Below are positions 1 through 9,861 of a stretch of DNA of 64,000 bases, piece by piece. Under the pieces are notes generated by a model. It was not told where the DNA came from. It did no database searches and saw nothing but the letters and a program-made list of their open reading frames with translations. This DNA comes from an uncultured Arthrobacter sp. (GTDB lineage Bacteria; Actinomycetota; Actinomycetes; Actinomycetales; Micrococcaceae): the NCBI RefSeq assembly GCF_947495145.1, contig NZ_CANLXP010000002.1:186001-250000 (forward strand), read 5' to 3'. Each line of letters begins with the position of its first letter. Position 1 is the first letter of the stretch. Both the position numbers and the translations under genes were made by a program.

Positions 1-696
1 AATGTACTCGAGGACGGCTGAATCGACGTGGGTTTCCGTCGCGAGATCCGCCATGTCCTTGATTGCCTGCGTGGTGATGATCGGAGTCAGAGCCGCGGAA
101 CGGTCGCGCGTCGAGGATCCACTGAGCAGCTGGACCGTTGATGCGTGGTCCGGGTAGCCGATCATCGTCTTGATGAGGAAGCGGTCAAGCTGTGCTTCGG
201 GCAGCCGGTAGGTTCCGGCCTGCTCGATCGGGTTCTGGGTTGCAATCACCATGAACGGGCGCTCGTTGGTGTAGCTGACGCCGTCCACGGTCACCCGTGA
301 CTCTTCCATGACCTCCAGCAGTGCCGACTGGGTCTTCGGCGACGCCCGGTTGATCTCATCAGCGAGCACGATGTTGGCGAAGATGGGGCCCTTGTGGAAC
401 TCGAATTCCTGGGTCTTCTGGTCATAGATGGTGATGCCCGTAACGTCCGAGGGCAGCAGGTCAGGGGTGAACTGGATGCGCGAGTGCGTTCCCTGCACTG
501 TGGCGGCAAGCGACCGGGCGAGCATGGTTTTGCCGGTTCCGGGAGCGTCCTCAAGCAGCACATGCCCCTCGGCGAGCATGGCTGTCAGGACAAGCCGCAC
601 CACGTGGGACTTGCCGAGGACGGCCTGCCCCACGTTGCCCACTAGCTTGTCGAAGGTCCCGGCGAACCACGCGGCCTGCTCAGCGGTCATTGTCAT
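1..696 (-). CDS. MoxR-family AAA+ ATPase, N-terminal part (runs off left edge)
   Basis: The reverse strand is open from an ATG at 696 to the edge of the window, giving about 232 residues of an incomplete protein. It carries a Walker A motif (APGTGKTMLARS, about residues 52-63), a Walker B motif (IVLADEINRA) and the sensor-like ATQNPIEQAGTYRLPEAQLDRF stretch that typifies MoxR proteins. These AAA+ ATPases act as chaperones that mature or activate partner proteins, and are usually encoded with DUF58 and transglutaminase-like genes, which would lie beyond the left edge. The stop codon of the giant Ig/Fn3 protein lies 73 nt upstream, so the two are probably co-transcribed. A second in-frame ATG lies at 690. 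The family call is secure; the client is unknown. Confidence 0.9.
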   Translation of the reverse strand, partial: MTMTAEQAAWFAGTFDKLVGNVGQAVLGKSHVVRLVLTAMLAEGHVLLEDAPGTGKTMLARSLAATVQGTHSRIQFTPDLLPSDVTGITIYDQKTQEFEFHKGPIFANIVLADEINRASPKTQSALLEVMEESRVTVDGVSYTNERPFMVIATQNPIEQAGTYRLPEAQLDRFLIKTMIGYPDHASTVQLLSGSSTRDRSAALTPIITTQAIKDMADLATETHVDSAVLEYI

Positions 697-769
697 GATG
701 ATCTGTTCCTTTTTCTCTTGCGGAATCCGTGCTTGCCCACGGGAAAGAATACGTGCAGACCGCTGGGTG

Positions 770-3700
770 TCAGCACTGCGGGAGCTTGCTCTGGGCGGGG
801 CCTCCGACCGTCACGTGGCCGGCGTCGATGTAGCGGCCGACGTTGCGAGGTCCTCCGACGATCCGGTACCACTGACCGGCCCGGCCGTATCCATCGGTGT
901 GGTGAATCCAGCAACCGACAGTGAACTGGTGCATTGCGTAGAACCACGGGGGATTATTTCCGCCCACGCCTTCGCACGTGAACTCCTTTGGATCGTAGGT
1001 GGCCCGGTTCGCCGGGTCGGTGCAGCTTCGTTCCATGTGCCCCAGCAGGCGTGTGTCGAGCTGGCTCGGTTGTTCCTTGCCGGCACGGGCTGTAGCGCTT
1101 GCAATTCCCCCTGCCTCACCGCGGGAATTCAGCGAGCGAACCCGAATCTCGTGCTGTTGTTCAAAGTTGCCGCTGACCCGCCTCGAACCGGAATTGGCAA
1201 CATTCTGCCAACCACCGCCGTCGACGCTGATCTGAATCTGCTTGACGTCTCGGGCGCCGGTGTCGGGCGGCCCCCAGTTGAAGGTGACGCTGTTCTCGTT
1301 CTGCGCTCCGTTTTGTCCGCTCGCCGAGGGCTTTCCCGGGCTGCCGTAAGGGCTTACCTGGTTGGAGGTGACGGGTGCACTTGAGTAGCTGGCACCATCG
1401 CTGTTGACGATGGCAGTGACCGTAGCGGTCACTGCAGACCCGTTGGCGAATCCGCCGATCTCCTGGCCCGGCCTGACCATCATCTGACGATTGTTGAACG
1501 TCGCCTGGTAGCTGACTTCGGACGCTCGTGCGCCGTTGCGCTGCTGCGCGTTGAGTTCGCTGAAGTTGATTTGGACGTGGCGGCCCTCAGCGCCGGTACG
1601 AGTTTCCTTCAGGCTCACGTTGCTCGGTGCCGCAGGAGAACCAACCGCGCGACGAGGCGCTGACTGGGCACCATACTCGGTCCAGCCTGCCTTGTTGTAG
1701 GCGCGGACCGCGTAACTGTAATCCGCCTCGGCGTTGGGCACCACGATCGTCTGCTCGGACGCCTGGACCTCCGGCAGTGTGCGCACCAGGGCGCCACCGC
1801 GGAACTCCTGGACCTGGTACTTCGTCACCGGTGCACCGTTTGGGGTCACGTCCGCCCAATCGACCACCAACTGACTCTCGCTGCCCAGATCCTGGGCACG
1901 CGTCGTCGTCGGCGCCGCGGGTGTTCCCGGCAAGCCAGCGGGAGTCTCCGCCGCGGAGTAATCACTCCACTCCGACGGCTCCGGAGCAGCGTTGCGCGCC
2001 TGAACCCTCACCTTGTAGGCGGTTCCGTTCTCCAGACCCTCCCACGTCAGCGGGCTGCCGGTCGCGCTGCGCTGCACCGCACCGTTCGGTGGTGCGGGTG
2101 AAATCTGCAGGTCATAGCCCTCGATCGGTGAACCCTCGTTCGCCGGCGGAGTCCAGTTGACCGTCAGCGACCCGTCCCCGAACACTAACGTCGGCGGGGC
2201 GGGCTGGGCCGGCTGCGTGTCCGGACGCGCCACCGCTGACTCAGGTGAGGGATCGGACGTGCCGATGTCATTGACCGCAGTCACCGTGAACACGTACTCG
2301 ACATTGTTGGTGAGCCCGGTCAGCGTGCACGTGGTCGCCGGGCATTCCTGGGAGAACCCGTTGTTACTCGTCACCGTGTAACCGGTGATCGGCGAACCGT
2401 TGTCAGCCGGCGGGTCCCACGACAACACGACCGACTTGTTCCGGGTGCTCTCCACCACCGGCGTCGACGGCGCACCCGGCTTACCCTTTACCGTCAGAAC
2501 AATCTGCCCCGTCGCCAAGCGCGATTGGTCAGCCGTCTTGTCCTGCACCGTGTACTGCACGGTCATCGTCCCAACGAAGGACTCAGCCGGTGTCACGAGA
2601 ACCGACTCGCCCTGCTGCGAAACGCTCCCGTTCCCGTCAGCGACCACGTCCACAATGCGCAGTGGTTCCTCCGGGAAGGGATTCACGTCGTTGGCGAGCA
2701 CATCCACGGGGACAGGTTCACCCTGCACCGCGTCGGGGACTTCGTCGTCATTCGCCACCGGAAGCGGCCGGTTCGACGCCAACACCGTCAGGGCCACTGC
2801 GTTAGTCGCCGATTCCTCTCCGTCCGATACCGAAATGCCCATGACGCCGGTGAGCCCGGCCTCAGAATTGTCGCCGGGTGCGACGCTCAGAACCGAGCCG
2901 TCGAGGGAGATGTCGAAACCGGCGGGTTGGTCCCCGGTCAGCGAGAATTCCAGGGTGTCCTCGGGGTTGGGATCGGAGGCAAGGCCGGCTAGATCCAGGG
3001 AGACCGCCGGCTCAGCTACTGCAACTTCCAGTGAGCCTGAGTTCAGGGTGGGCGGGATGTTGGGGCTTTCGGCAGCGGGGATCACGTTGGTAAGTACGGT
3101 CAGGGTTGAGCTCAGGCCTTCGGGGTCGTCTGGCCCGGTGCCGTCTGTGACTTCGAAGGTGATGGAGCCTTTGCCGGCGTAACTGACGTCCGCGGCGTAG
3201 CGGAGGTTGTTTGGGTCGATCACCCAGTCGTTGGCGTTGCTGGTGCCGATTGCTGAGACCTTTTCGGTCACAGTCAGCCGTGGGGTGCGGCCCTCGCGGA
3301 CTTCCACCAGTTCCCGCAGGTCAAGGGAGAGCTCCTCTCCCGCGTTCACGTCGATCGGTGCGTCGCTGATGAGGGTTGGGTACTGCTCACTCAATCCGGG
3401 CACCCAGATGACCGCAGTCGCGATGCCACCGTCGATGTCCTCGACCGTGTACGGAATGATCTGGGCCTGCTCGGTGAGCTCAACGCGGACGATGTTCTCC
3501 GCTCCCACTGTGGCGGTCGTATCTGCCGGATCGACCTGAACGATCAGGTCCTCAGCCACACCGTCGGGGTCCTCATCGTTTTTCAGGACCGGCACGTCCA
3601 CAGCCGTCTGGCCGCGGGTCTCTTCCGGCTCCACCCGGTCATCGCGCGCAATCGGCAAGAGCAAGGGTGCGTTCTGATCGACGGTGACGTTGATGTTCCC

Positions 3701-6700
3701 GTTCGCAGTACCGCCGCGGTCATCAGCCACACCGTAGCGGACGCTGAAATCACCCTCGGCCTGCGGTGCACTGAACAGCACCCGGCCCTCCACCACTTCA
3801 GGCGCCATCTCTTCCGGCGTGGCCACGAGAGCCTCCGGATCAAGCGCGATCGGGTCCCCGTCCGGATCCGAATCATTGCGCAACGCATCGACGGCGATCG
3901 CGCGGCCCGGCCGCAGGATCACGCCGTCATTCACTGCGATCGGCTTCTGGTTCGCCTCAGCGGCAGGGGCGATGCCCACCTGGACCGTGCCGGTGTTCTC
4001 CAGACCGAGCCGGTCCCGCACGGTGTAAGTAAAAGAGTCCGTTCCGGCGCCGGTGGCGGACGCGGTGAAGTCGATGTAGTTCGGACCAGGCACCGCCGCG
4101 CCCATCTTCGGCGCGACGTCAATATCAGTCAGGAAGGACGAGTCGCCGTCCGCGTCGATCCCGTCCAGCGGAACCGGAATGCGCACCGTGGACCCGGCAA
4201 TCACCCGCGCATCGAGGTTCTTCGGCACCGGCGGCGTGTTCCGCTCATCCAGCGGCCGGATATTGATCCTCACTTCGGCGGAGTCGGTCTGCCCGGTGCT
4301 GTCCAGCACCTCGTAAATCGCGTAGACGGTCTTCGCCGTCGTGCCCGCGACGAAGCGCAACGAGTTCTCCGAGGCGAAGATCCGGCCGTCGGCAAGGTCG
4401 ATCCCCTGCGCCAGCACCGGGCTCAACGTCAGCTCATCGCCGTTGGGGTGGGTGTCATTGTCGAGCACCGGAATATTGACCACGTCACCGGCCCGCACCG
4501 TCACCTCATCGGAGTTGGCCTGCGGCGGGAGAAGCGTTTCCGGCCCCTCCACGGGCAACACGCTGACTTCACCGGTCGCCGACGCCTTGCCGTTCGAGAT
4601 GGTGTAGGTAATGGTGGTCTGCTCACTGAGATTGCGCACGTCATGAATGCGCAGCACGTTGTGATTCAGGATCGCTACGTCCACCGGCGAGCCTGCCGGA
4701 ACATCGACGGACTGCACCACCAAAACGCCACCGCCCGGGTCGCTGTCGTTTCCGAGCACATCGACCAGCACATCACCGTTGCGTGGCAGCAGCGCGACAT
4801 CGCGGACGGCGACGGGAGCACCTTCCGCACCGTCGGCTTTCGCATCAACCCGGATCAGGCCGCTGGCACTTTGCGGCCCGTTGGTCACCAGATACTCCAC
4901 GTAGAAAGTTCCCGCAGCGTTCGGCGTGAACGCGATAGTGCCCGTGTCGTAGTCCGGTGTCAGTGTTGCATCGCCGCCGGTGAGCTCGGCCTTCGCCAGG
5001 CTCAGCTGGCCTCCGGCCGGATCAAGATCATTCTGCAGCGGACTCAGCTGGGATTCCTGCCCGACGACGGCAGTGAAGTGATCGAAATTGACCACCGGCG
5101 CCAGCGTCCCCGACGCCCTCACATCGAAGCTGATGACGCCGGGGACTTCCTCACGGCCGTCCGAGACGACGATGTTGACTTCTTTGACGCCCTGGCCCTT
5201 GCCGACATCGCGGAACGTCAGCAGCCCGTCCGTACGCGTACGGACCTGGTCCCCATCAGGGGTCGGCTCCGCGCTGACCAGGAACAGATCATCACCATCC
5301 GGATCCGTCCAACCGGAGAGGATGTTCTGGCTGACCGACTTCCCCTCCTCCACGAGGATCTTCGTCGGCCGCAAAGGCTTCGGCGGCTCATTCGACTCAG
5401 CACCGCGAACATCGACGGAGACCTGCGCAGCGTCGCTGCCGCCACGTCCGTCTTCAACCTCGTAACTGAACGTAGAAATGCCCGCCGGAGCGTCCGCTGG
5501 AACCACGATCTGCAGACCGGCTCCGTTATAGATGGGTTGCACACTGCCTGCCGCCGGCTGCTCCCCGCTCAATCGGGTCGTAAGCAAGTCCCCGTCCGGG
5601 TCCGTGTCATTCGTCAGCACATTGAGGATTGTCGTCTTGCCCGCACGAGCACCGTAGGAGTCGTCCTCAGCCACCGGCGGCCGGTTTTCACCGCTGCGGT
5701 CCGGTAGCGTGTTCACCGGGTTCTCGCTCGCCGACTCTTGATCCTCGTCGTCGGAATCCTGCTTCGGCGGGATAATGTCACCCCAGTTATCCACCAACTG
5801 CATATTCTGCAGAACCAGCCACACATCACCGGCGTTGATGTCGTTGAGGACCACGACGCTGCGGTTCACCCGGAACACCAGCTCCGACTCCGCACCGAGT
5901 TCGGGGATGTCCTTGCGCTGGTCATTGGCATCATCGACGCAGTCCCGCAGATAGACCGCAGCCCCGGCCCACGCAGCGTGAACGCACCCATCCAACTGCA
6001 CCGGCGCAGCAGGAACCCCCGTGGACTCCAACGGCGTGATGACCGGATCGCCGCCGTTCAGCGGCTGCTTGATCAACGACGTCGGCGTCGCCACCACCGC
6101 GAAGCTGCCTGCCGGCCCACTCTGCTGCAACCGGCCCCCCGCAGCATCCGGAAGGGTCACAGCCTCACCATTCGGCAGGACCAACTGCCCCGATTCCCCG
6201 TCGAGAACCACCGCCTGATCCCCCACCGCAGCAATCTGCGCGTCCCCAAACGATCCCAGCGCCTCCGCCTCAACAACCGTCGGCTCCTCAAAAGTGCCAT
6301 CCGCTGCAACCGGATAGGAGGAGACAGTTGCAGCGTTCGGGTCCGCGACCAGCACATGATTGTTGGAGGACACCGCCGCCACCACACCGGAAGAACCGGT
6401 CACTACCGGCTCGGTCTCCTGGTCGCTGAAAGCGGCAAGGTTCTGCACCGTGGTAATCCACACCGCACCACCGGCAAGGTCAGTCACCGCCGCCGTCGTA
6501 CCGCCCATCGCCACCGCTGCCGATCCCGGCAACTGCACCTCGGTGCCGCGGACAACGTTCGCCACATCCACCGGACTGACCTTCGACTGATCAGAATTGA
6601 TATTGAAGACCGTGGCCTGATCCTGAATGACATCGAAGCCGTCACTGTTCGCCGCGTACCCGCCATCGAGGAGCCGCGACTGATAGTTAAGGTGACCCAC

Positions 6701-6883
6701 CATCCCGGTGTTGTTATTCGTCACCCACACGCCGCCGTCGTTCAGATCAACCTCGGCCGTGGCAAAACCGGGATACAACAGCGCACCACTCACCATGCCA
6801 ATACTGACCGCAGACACAGTGGATGCCGATAATGCCCGCTTGTGTCTGGTGCTGAATCGTCGAAGGCGGTTCAGTAGCTTCAC
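770..6883 (-). CDS. giant secreted Ig-like / fibronectin type III repeat protein
   Basis: This is a 2037-residue protein starting at GTG 6883, preceded by a GGGGAAAA ribosome site. The N-terminus is a basic stretch followed by a hydrophobic segment ending near GFATA (about residues 15-43), which reads as a signal peptide or anchor. Residues about 45-375 look like a beta-propeller-type region with VW/VA strands. Residues about 400-1450 hold roughly ten Ig/cadherin-like repeats marked by NDTDPDGD-type calcium-loop motifs. Residues about 1465-1935 hold several fibronectin type III domains (SWDPPADNGSPITGYTV). The last 100 residues form a four-cysteine domain (about C1950, C1970, C1990, C2037). 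Large proteins of this design encoded beside moxR are common in Micrococcales; the role, possibly surface adhesion or wall organisation, is inferred. Confidence 0.85.
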   Translation of the reverse strand: MKLLNRLRRFSTRHKRALSASTVSAVSIGMVSGALLYPGFATAEVDLNDGGVWVTNNNTGMVGHLNYQSRLLDGGYAANSDGFDVIQDQATVFNINSDQSKVSPVDVANVVRGTEVQLPGSAAVAMGGTTAAVTDLAGGAVWITTVQNLAAFSDQETEPVVTGSSGVVAAVSSNNHVLVADPNAATVSSYPVAADGTFEEPTVVEAEALGSFGDAQIAAVGDQAVVLDGESGQLVLPNGEAVTLPDAAGGRLQQSGPAGSFAVVATPTSLIKQPLNGGDPVITPLESTGVPAAPVQLDGCVHAAWAGAAVYLRDCVDDANDQRKDIPELGAESELVFRVNRSVVVLNDINAGDVWLVLQNMQLVDNWGDIIPPKQDSDDEDQESASENPVNTLPDRSGENRPPVAEDDSYGARAGKTTILNVLTNDTDPDGDLLTTRLSGEQPAAGSVQPIYNGAGLQIVVPADAPAGISTFSYEVEDGRGGSDAAQVSVDVRGAESNEPPKPLRPTKILVEEGKSVSQNILSGWTDPDGDDLFLVSAEPTPDGDQVRTRTDGLLTFRDVGKGQGVKEVNIVVSDGREEVPGVISFDVRASGTLAPVVNFDHFTAVVGQESQLSPLQNDLDPAGGQLSLAKAELTGGDATLTPDYDTGTIAFTPNAAGTFYVEYLVTNGPQSASGLIRVDAKADGAEGAPVAVRDVALLPRNGDVLVDVLGNDSDPGGGVLVVQSVDVPAGSPVDVAILNHNVLRIHDVRNLSEQTTITYTISNGKASATGEVSVLPVEGPETLLPPQANSDEVTVRAGDVVNIPVLDNDTHPNGDELTLSPVLAQGIDLADGRIFASENSLRFVAGTTAKTVYAIYEVLDSTGQTDSAEVRINIRPLDERNTPPVPKNLDARVIAGSTVRIPVPLDGIDADGDSSFLTDIDVAPKMGAAVPGPNYIDFTASATGAGTDSFTYTVRDRLGLENTGTVQVGIAPAAEANQKPIAVNDGVILRPGRAIAVDALRNDSDPDGDPIALDPEALVATPEEMAPEVVEGRVLFSAPQAEGDFSVRYGVADDRGGTANGNINVTVDQNAPLLLPIARDDRVEPEETRGQTAVDVPVLKNDEDPDGVAEDLIVQVDPADTTATVGAENIVRVELTEQAQIIPYTVEDIDGGIATAVIWVPGLSEQYPTLISDAPIDVNAGEELSLDLRELVEVREGRTPRLTVTEKVSAIGTSNANDWVIDPNNLRYAADVSYAGKGSITFEVTDGTGPDDPEGLSSTLTVLTNVIPAAESPNIPPTLNSGSLEVAVAEPAVSLDLAGLASDPNPEDTLEFSLTGDQPAGFDISLDGSVLSVAPGDNSEAGLTGVMGISVSDGEESATNAVALTVLASNRPLPVANDDEVPDAVQGEPVPVDVLANDVNPFPEEPLRIVDVVADGNGSVSQQGESVLVTPAESFVGTMTVQYTVQDKTADQSRLATGQIVLTVKGKPGAPSTPVVESTRNKSVVLSWDPPADNGSPITGYTVTSNNGFSQECPATTCTLTGLTNNVEYVFTVTAVNDIGTSDPSPESAVARPDTQPAQPAPPTLVFGDGSLTVNWTPPANEGSPIEGYDLQISPAPPNGAVQRSATGSPLTWEGLENGTAYKVRVQARNAAPEPSEWSDYSAAETPAGLPGTPAAPTTTRAQDLGSESQLVVDWADVTPNGAPVTKYQVQEFRGGALVRTLPEVQASEQTIVVPNAEADYSYAVRAYNKAGWTEYGAQSAPRRAVGSPAAPSNVSLKETRTGAEGRHVQINFSELNAQQRNGARASEVSYQATFNNRQMMVRPGQEIGGFANGSAVTATVTAIVNSDGASYSSAPVTSNQVSPYGSPGKPSASGQNGAQNENSVTFNWGPPDTGARDVKQIQISVDGGGWQNVANSGSRRVSGNFEQQHEIRVRSLNSRGEAGGIASATARAGKEQPSQLDTRLLGHMERSCTDPANRATYDPKEFTCEGVGGNNPPWFYAMHQFTVGCWIHHTDGYGRAGQWYRIVGGPRNVGRYIDAGHVTVGGPAQSKLPQC

Positions 6884-7093
6884 AAATTTTCCCCGGATGA
6901 GACGCTGGACGACCGCCCGTACGCAACGAAGAGGGCGGTCGGCTGAATACTTGACCGATTAAAGTGTTGCACGGTTGCAGCAGGATGCCGGACCGGCCCG
7001 AGTGGGTACTTGTGCCCATGCCGGGGCCGGAGGGCTGGACCGGCAGCCGGGATTGCCATGCCCGACCGGAGTCGAAACGTTCAGTCCAGACGG
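6884..7093. other. intergenic region before the giant Ig/Fn3 gene
   Basis: These 210 bases separate the end of the adenylate cyclase gene from the GTG start of the giant protein, both read leftward. They should hold the promoter of the giant protein-moxR unit. I see only the ribosome site next to 6883 and no convincing palindrome or terminator. Confidence 0.4.
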
Positions 7094-8266
7094 TCAGTCC
7101 AGAATCAGTCCGGTACCCGTTCCGCGGGCGAGAGTGACCGGGTGCACTTCCCCGAAACCACGCACCGTTCGCGCTTTGTGCGGCATGAGGACAAAGCGGT
7201 CGTTGTCGCGCAGAGTTGCTGCGGTGGACGCATCGATCAGCACCGTTCCGGGTTCCGCGAGGGAGGTAAGGCGTGAGGCAAGGTTCACCGTGGGCCCGTA
7301 GATATCTCCCAGCCGGGACAGGATTCGGCCCCACACCATCGAGACGCGGGCCGAGGGCAGCAGATCGTCCTCGGTGAAGGCCTTGGCGAGCGCCAGCGAG
7401 ATTTCCGCGCCCGCCTCAGGTGTTTCGGCAATGTAGAGCACTTCGTCGCCGATGGTCTTCACCAGTCGCCCGCCGCCAACGGAGATGATTTCCGCGCACA
7501 TGTTATCGAACCGCTGCACCAGTTGGGCCAGCGTGCGCTCATTCATCTGCCGCGACAGACTTGTGTAGGACACGAGATCGGCGAAGCCGACGGCGCGCGC
7601 CAGGGGCAGCGGCGCGTCATCCTCCGTGCCTTCGCGGCCGGCCTCGCTGGAGGCAAGCCCTGACTCGGCTCTCACGGCCAGCCGCTGCACCGCTGCGTTC
7701 ATCTGTCGGCGCCAGGCATAGACCAGCGTTTCCTCGAGCGGCTCAATCAGCTGTGGAAGTTCCGCCACAAGGTTTCGGCGGGCGGCGGCGTCTAAAATTC
7801 CGCGTTGCACCACCATTTCCTCGACCAAGGCTTCGATCTGCCACACCACCATGCGGTCCGTCATCTGCCCGATCGCGCGCGTGATCGAGATCGCCGCGGA
7901 CTCGGTGAGTTGTTCCTTGCGCACCAACTCGATGATGGTGGTGAGGGCGCCCATGTCCTTCTCGGTGAATGCGACGTCGTCGTCCCCAATGTTGGGAAAG
8001 CCCATCGCCCGCCAGAGCTTCCGCGCGGACAACAGGGACACCCCGGCGCCGGAGGCGACTTCGCGTCGGCGCAGCGTGCGTTCCGCTCCGAGCAGTTCGA
8101 CCTCGAGCTTCCGGATGGCATCGCGGTCCAGTTTGTCCGGCGGAGGCGGCAGATCCGCCCGGTTGAACACGGGCATCGACAGCGTCAGCGGATTGTCGTC
8201 AGAATTCTCGTCGAAGGAGTCGTCGGCGCTGGGTTCAGTTCCATCCGTGCCGCTGTTCGCGCTCAT
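7094..8266 (-). CDS. class III adenylate cyclase with N-terminal regulatory domain
   Basis: The product (390 residues) should convert ATP to cAMP. Residues about 50-200 resemble the autoinhibitory, pH-responsive regulatory domain of mycobacterial Rv1264-type cyclases (REVASGAGVSLLSARKLWRA, FTEKDM). The C-terminal half is the catalytic domain. It has the first metal aspartate in VGFADLVSYTSLSR, substrate lysine and second metal aspartate in LVKTIGDEVLYIA, and the aspartate plus transition-state asparagine and arginine in GDIYGPTVNLASRL. All key residues therefore appear present. I chose ATG 8266 because AACAGGAG lies just before it; an ATG at 8287 would add seven residues with a poorer ribosome site. 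The start overlaps the end of the upstream PH-domain gene by 32 nt, suggesting co-transcription. No transmembrane segment is seen. Confidence 0.9.
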   Translation of the reverse strand: MSANSGTDGTEPSADDSFDENSDDNPLTLSMPVFNRADLPPPPDKLDRDAIRKLEVELLGAERTLRRREVASGAGVSLLSARKLWRAMGFPNIGDDDVAFTEKDMGALTTIIELVRKEQLTESAAISITRAIGQMTDRMVVWQIEALVEEMVVQRGILDAAARRNLVAELPQLIEPLEETLVYAWRRQMNAAVQRLAVRAESGLASSEAGREGTEDDAPLPLARAVGFADLVSYTSLSRQMNERTLAQLVQRFDNMCAEIISVGGGRLVKTIGDEVLYIAETPEAGAEISLALAKAFTEDDLLPSARVSMVWGRILSRLGDIYGPTVNLASRLTSLAEPGTVLIDASTAATLRDNDRFVLMPHKARTVRGFGEVHPVTLARGTGTGLILD

Positions 8267-8843
8267 CACCACTCCTGTTCCATGCATCGTCTTCTGTCCC
8301 GTCCATTGGATCGGCTTCCATATCTACACCATCGAACATGGCGGTCAATGGAAGATCGCTGATCGCCGCCACCATGTACTGCTTGAACGTGTGCACCTGC
8401 GGAACCTCGGCGAAGGACAGCATCCGGTCACGCCCCAGATCGACGATGAGGGTCCCTCCGCCGGTGAACCGTTCGGTGAGGTTCTGCTCAATGATGATCT
8501 GGAATATCCCCGTGAGCCTCACTTCGCGCTCACTGCGCCGGGTGAATCCAGCCCGCCGGATCAGCCTGCGGCTCGTCAGGATGTACCGCGTTCCCGCCCA
8601 CCGCATCAACGGCCGGAGGAAGATGCGGAACAGGAGCAGCAGCGCAAAAATCAGGAAGCCGATCACCACCGCCGGCCCCCACTGCTCCCACCCGAGCGGC
8701 AGCTGCGAGCGGCTGAACCAGCCCAGCCCGTACCCGGCACCGGCCAGGATCAGCAGGGCCACGCAGAAGGGAACGAGCAGCCGGCGCGGATGCGGCCGCG
8801 TGCGCACCACCACGCGCTCGCCCGGCTCGAGCCTTATCCGCAT
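8235..8843 (-). CDS. PH-domain (bPH2/YdbS-like) membrane protein
   Basis: This 202-residue protein has two adjacent hydrophobic segments (about residues 25-45 and 55-80) followed by a bacterial PH-like domain (TRYILTSRRLIRRAGFTRRSEREVRL...GILIVDLGRD type strands). The protein is probably anchored in the membrane with the PH fold in the cytoplasm. In mycobacteria a similar membrane protein gene sits beside birA and the acyl-CoA carboxylase genes, and that order is kept here. The exact function is unknown. It ends inside the start of the adenylate cyclase gene. Confidence 0.82.
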   Translation of the reverse strand: MRIRLEPGERVVVRTRPHPRRLLVPFCVALLILAGAGYGLGWFSRSQLPLGWEQWGPAVVIGFLIFALLLLFRIFLRPLMRWAGTRYILTSRRLIRRAGFTRRSEREVRLTGIFQIIIEQNLTERFTGGGTLIVDLGRDRMLSFAEVPQVHTFKQYMVAAISDLPLTAMFDGVDMEADPMDGTEDDAWNRSGDEREQRHGWN

Positions 8844-8908
8844 GGCAGCGTGTCAGGTGCGTTGGGCGTTGTCGCGTCAGCCGCGTTGCGCATTGTCCGC
8901 ACGCCCAT

Positions 8909-9793
8909 TTACAGCGTCAGCGGCCGCAGATGCACGACGTCGCCGGCAGCGACAGTGTGCCTCTCGCCGTCGTCATCGCGAACCACCAGCGCTCCGTGGG
9001 AGTCGAGGTTCATTGCGCGCCCGGTGATGACGGTGCCGTTGGGCAGGTCCGCCTGCACGTCCTGGCCAAGCGTGACCATCCGTTCGCTCACCCGTGCGAG
9101 CAGCGAGGTGCCGTCGCTCCAGGAACGGGTGGCATCGCCGTCGACCGCGGTGAACTCACCGTAGTGCGCAGCAAACCGGCGCAAGTAGGCCTTTAGCAGC
9201 ACGTTGCGGTCGGTGGTGGTGGCATATTCAAGGAGCAGGCTGGTGGCCGTGGGAACCGGCAGTTCCTGGTCAGTGAGGCTGACGTTGACGCCGGCACCCA
9301 CGACGACGGCGGGCGGCTCAGCGTTGGCACCGGGCACCAGCTGGGCAAGGACACCGGCGAGCTTGCGTCCGTCAACGTGGACATCGTTGGGCCACTTGAG
9401 TTGGGGAGAGATCTCAGTACGGTCCTCGATGCTCTCCGAAAGCGCAAGGGCGGCAAGCAGGGACATCCACGCGTAGCTCTGCGTGGGCAGCGGCCGGCCC
9501 TCCGGGTTTCGGGGACGCAGGAGCACGCTGACAAAGAGTGAGGACCGCTCCGGAGCAATCCAGATCCGGTCCATTCGGCCACGCCCGGCGGTCTGCTCCT
9601 CGGCGGTGAGCACGCTGAGGTCCGGCCACTGCGACGGTTCTCCAACGGCGTGGCGGACGAGGTCGGTGTTCGTGGACCCGGTCGCCTCCACCAGGTCCAG
9701 CCTGCCGTAGCTGCCGTGCGGGCGGCACAGCGCCTCGCGCAGGCCGGCCTCGTCCAGGCCTGGACGTTCAAGGTTGGAGTAGCGGGACGTCAT
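8909..9793 (-). CDS. birA: biotin--[acetyl-CoA-carboxylase] ligase BirA
   Basis: The 294-residue enzyme attaches biotin to the carrier domain of acyl-CoA carboxylases, using biotinyl-AMP as intermediate. It shows STNTDL at residues 40-45, the adenylate-binding loop GRGR at 70-73, the catalytic KWPND motif and the KLAGVL stretch. A C-terminal SH3-like domain follows. There is no N-terminal helix-turn-helix, so it is a ligase only, not a repressor. The likely target is the MKM lysine of the biotin carboxylase-BCCP protein encoded at 19343-21145. The start has no ribosome site; a TAGGCT hexamer lies 6 nt upstream, pointing to a leaderless transcript. Confidence 0.95.
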   Translation of the reverse strand: MTSRYSNLERPGLDEAGLREALCRPHGSYGRLDLVEATGSTNTDLVRHAVGEPSQWPDLSVLTAEEQTAGRGRMDRIWIAPERSSLFVSVLLRPRNPEGRPLPTQSYAWMSLLAALALSESIEDRTEISPQLKWPNDVHVDGRKLAGVLAQLVPGANAEPPAVVVGAGVNVSLTDQELPVPTATSLLLEYATTTDRNVLLKAYLRRFAAHYGEFTAVDGDATRSWSDGTSLLARVSERMVTLGQDVQADLPNGTVITGRAMNLDSHGALVVRDDDGERHTVAAGDVVHLRPLTL

Positions 9794-9799
9794 TCTCCA

Positions 9800-9805
9800 A
9801 GCCTA
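9800..9805 (-). promoter_or_regulatory. -10 hexamer TAGGCT of birA (leaderless)
   Basis: TAGGCT reads on the minus strand exactly 6 nt before the ATG of birA, with no ribosome site between. The same spacing recurs at other genes in this window. Confidence 0.6.
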
Positions 9806-9861
9806 CTGGGCGGGGCCCGCGTGCCCGGCCGGGCAGGTGTCGCAGGCGCGGGCGCGGAGGC

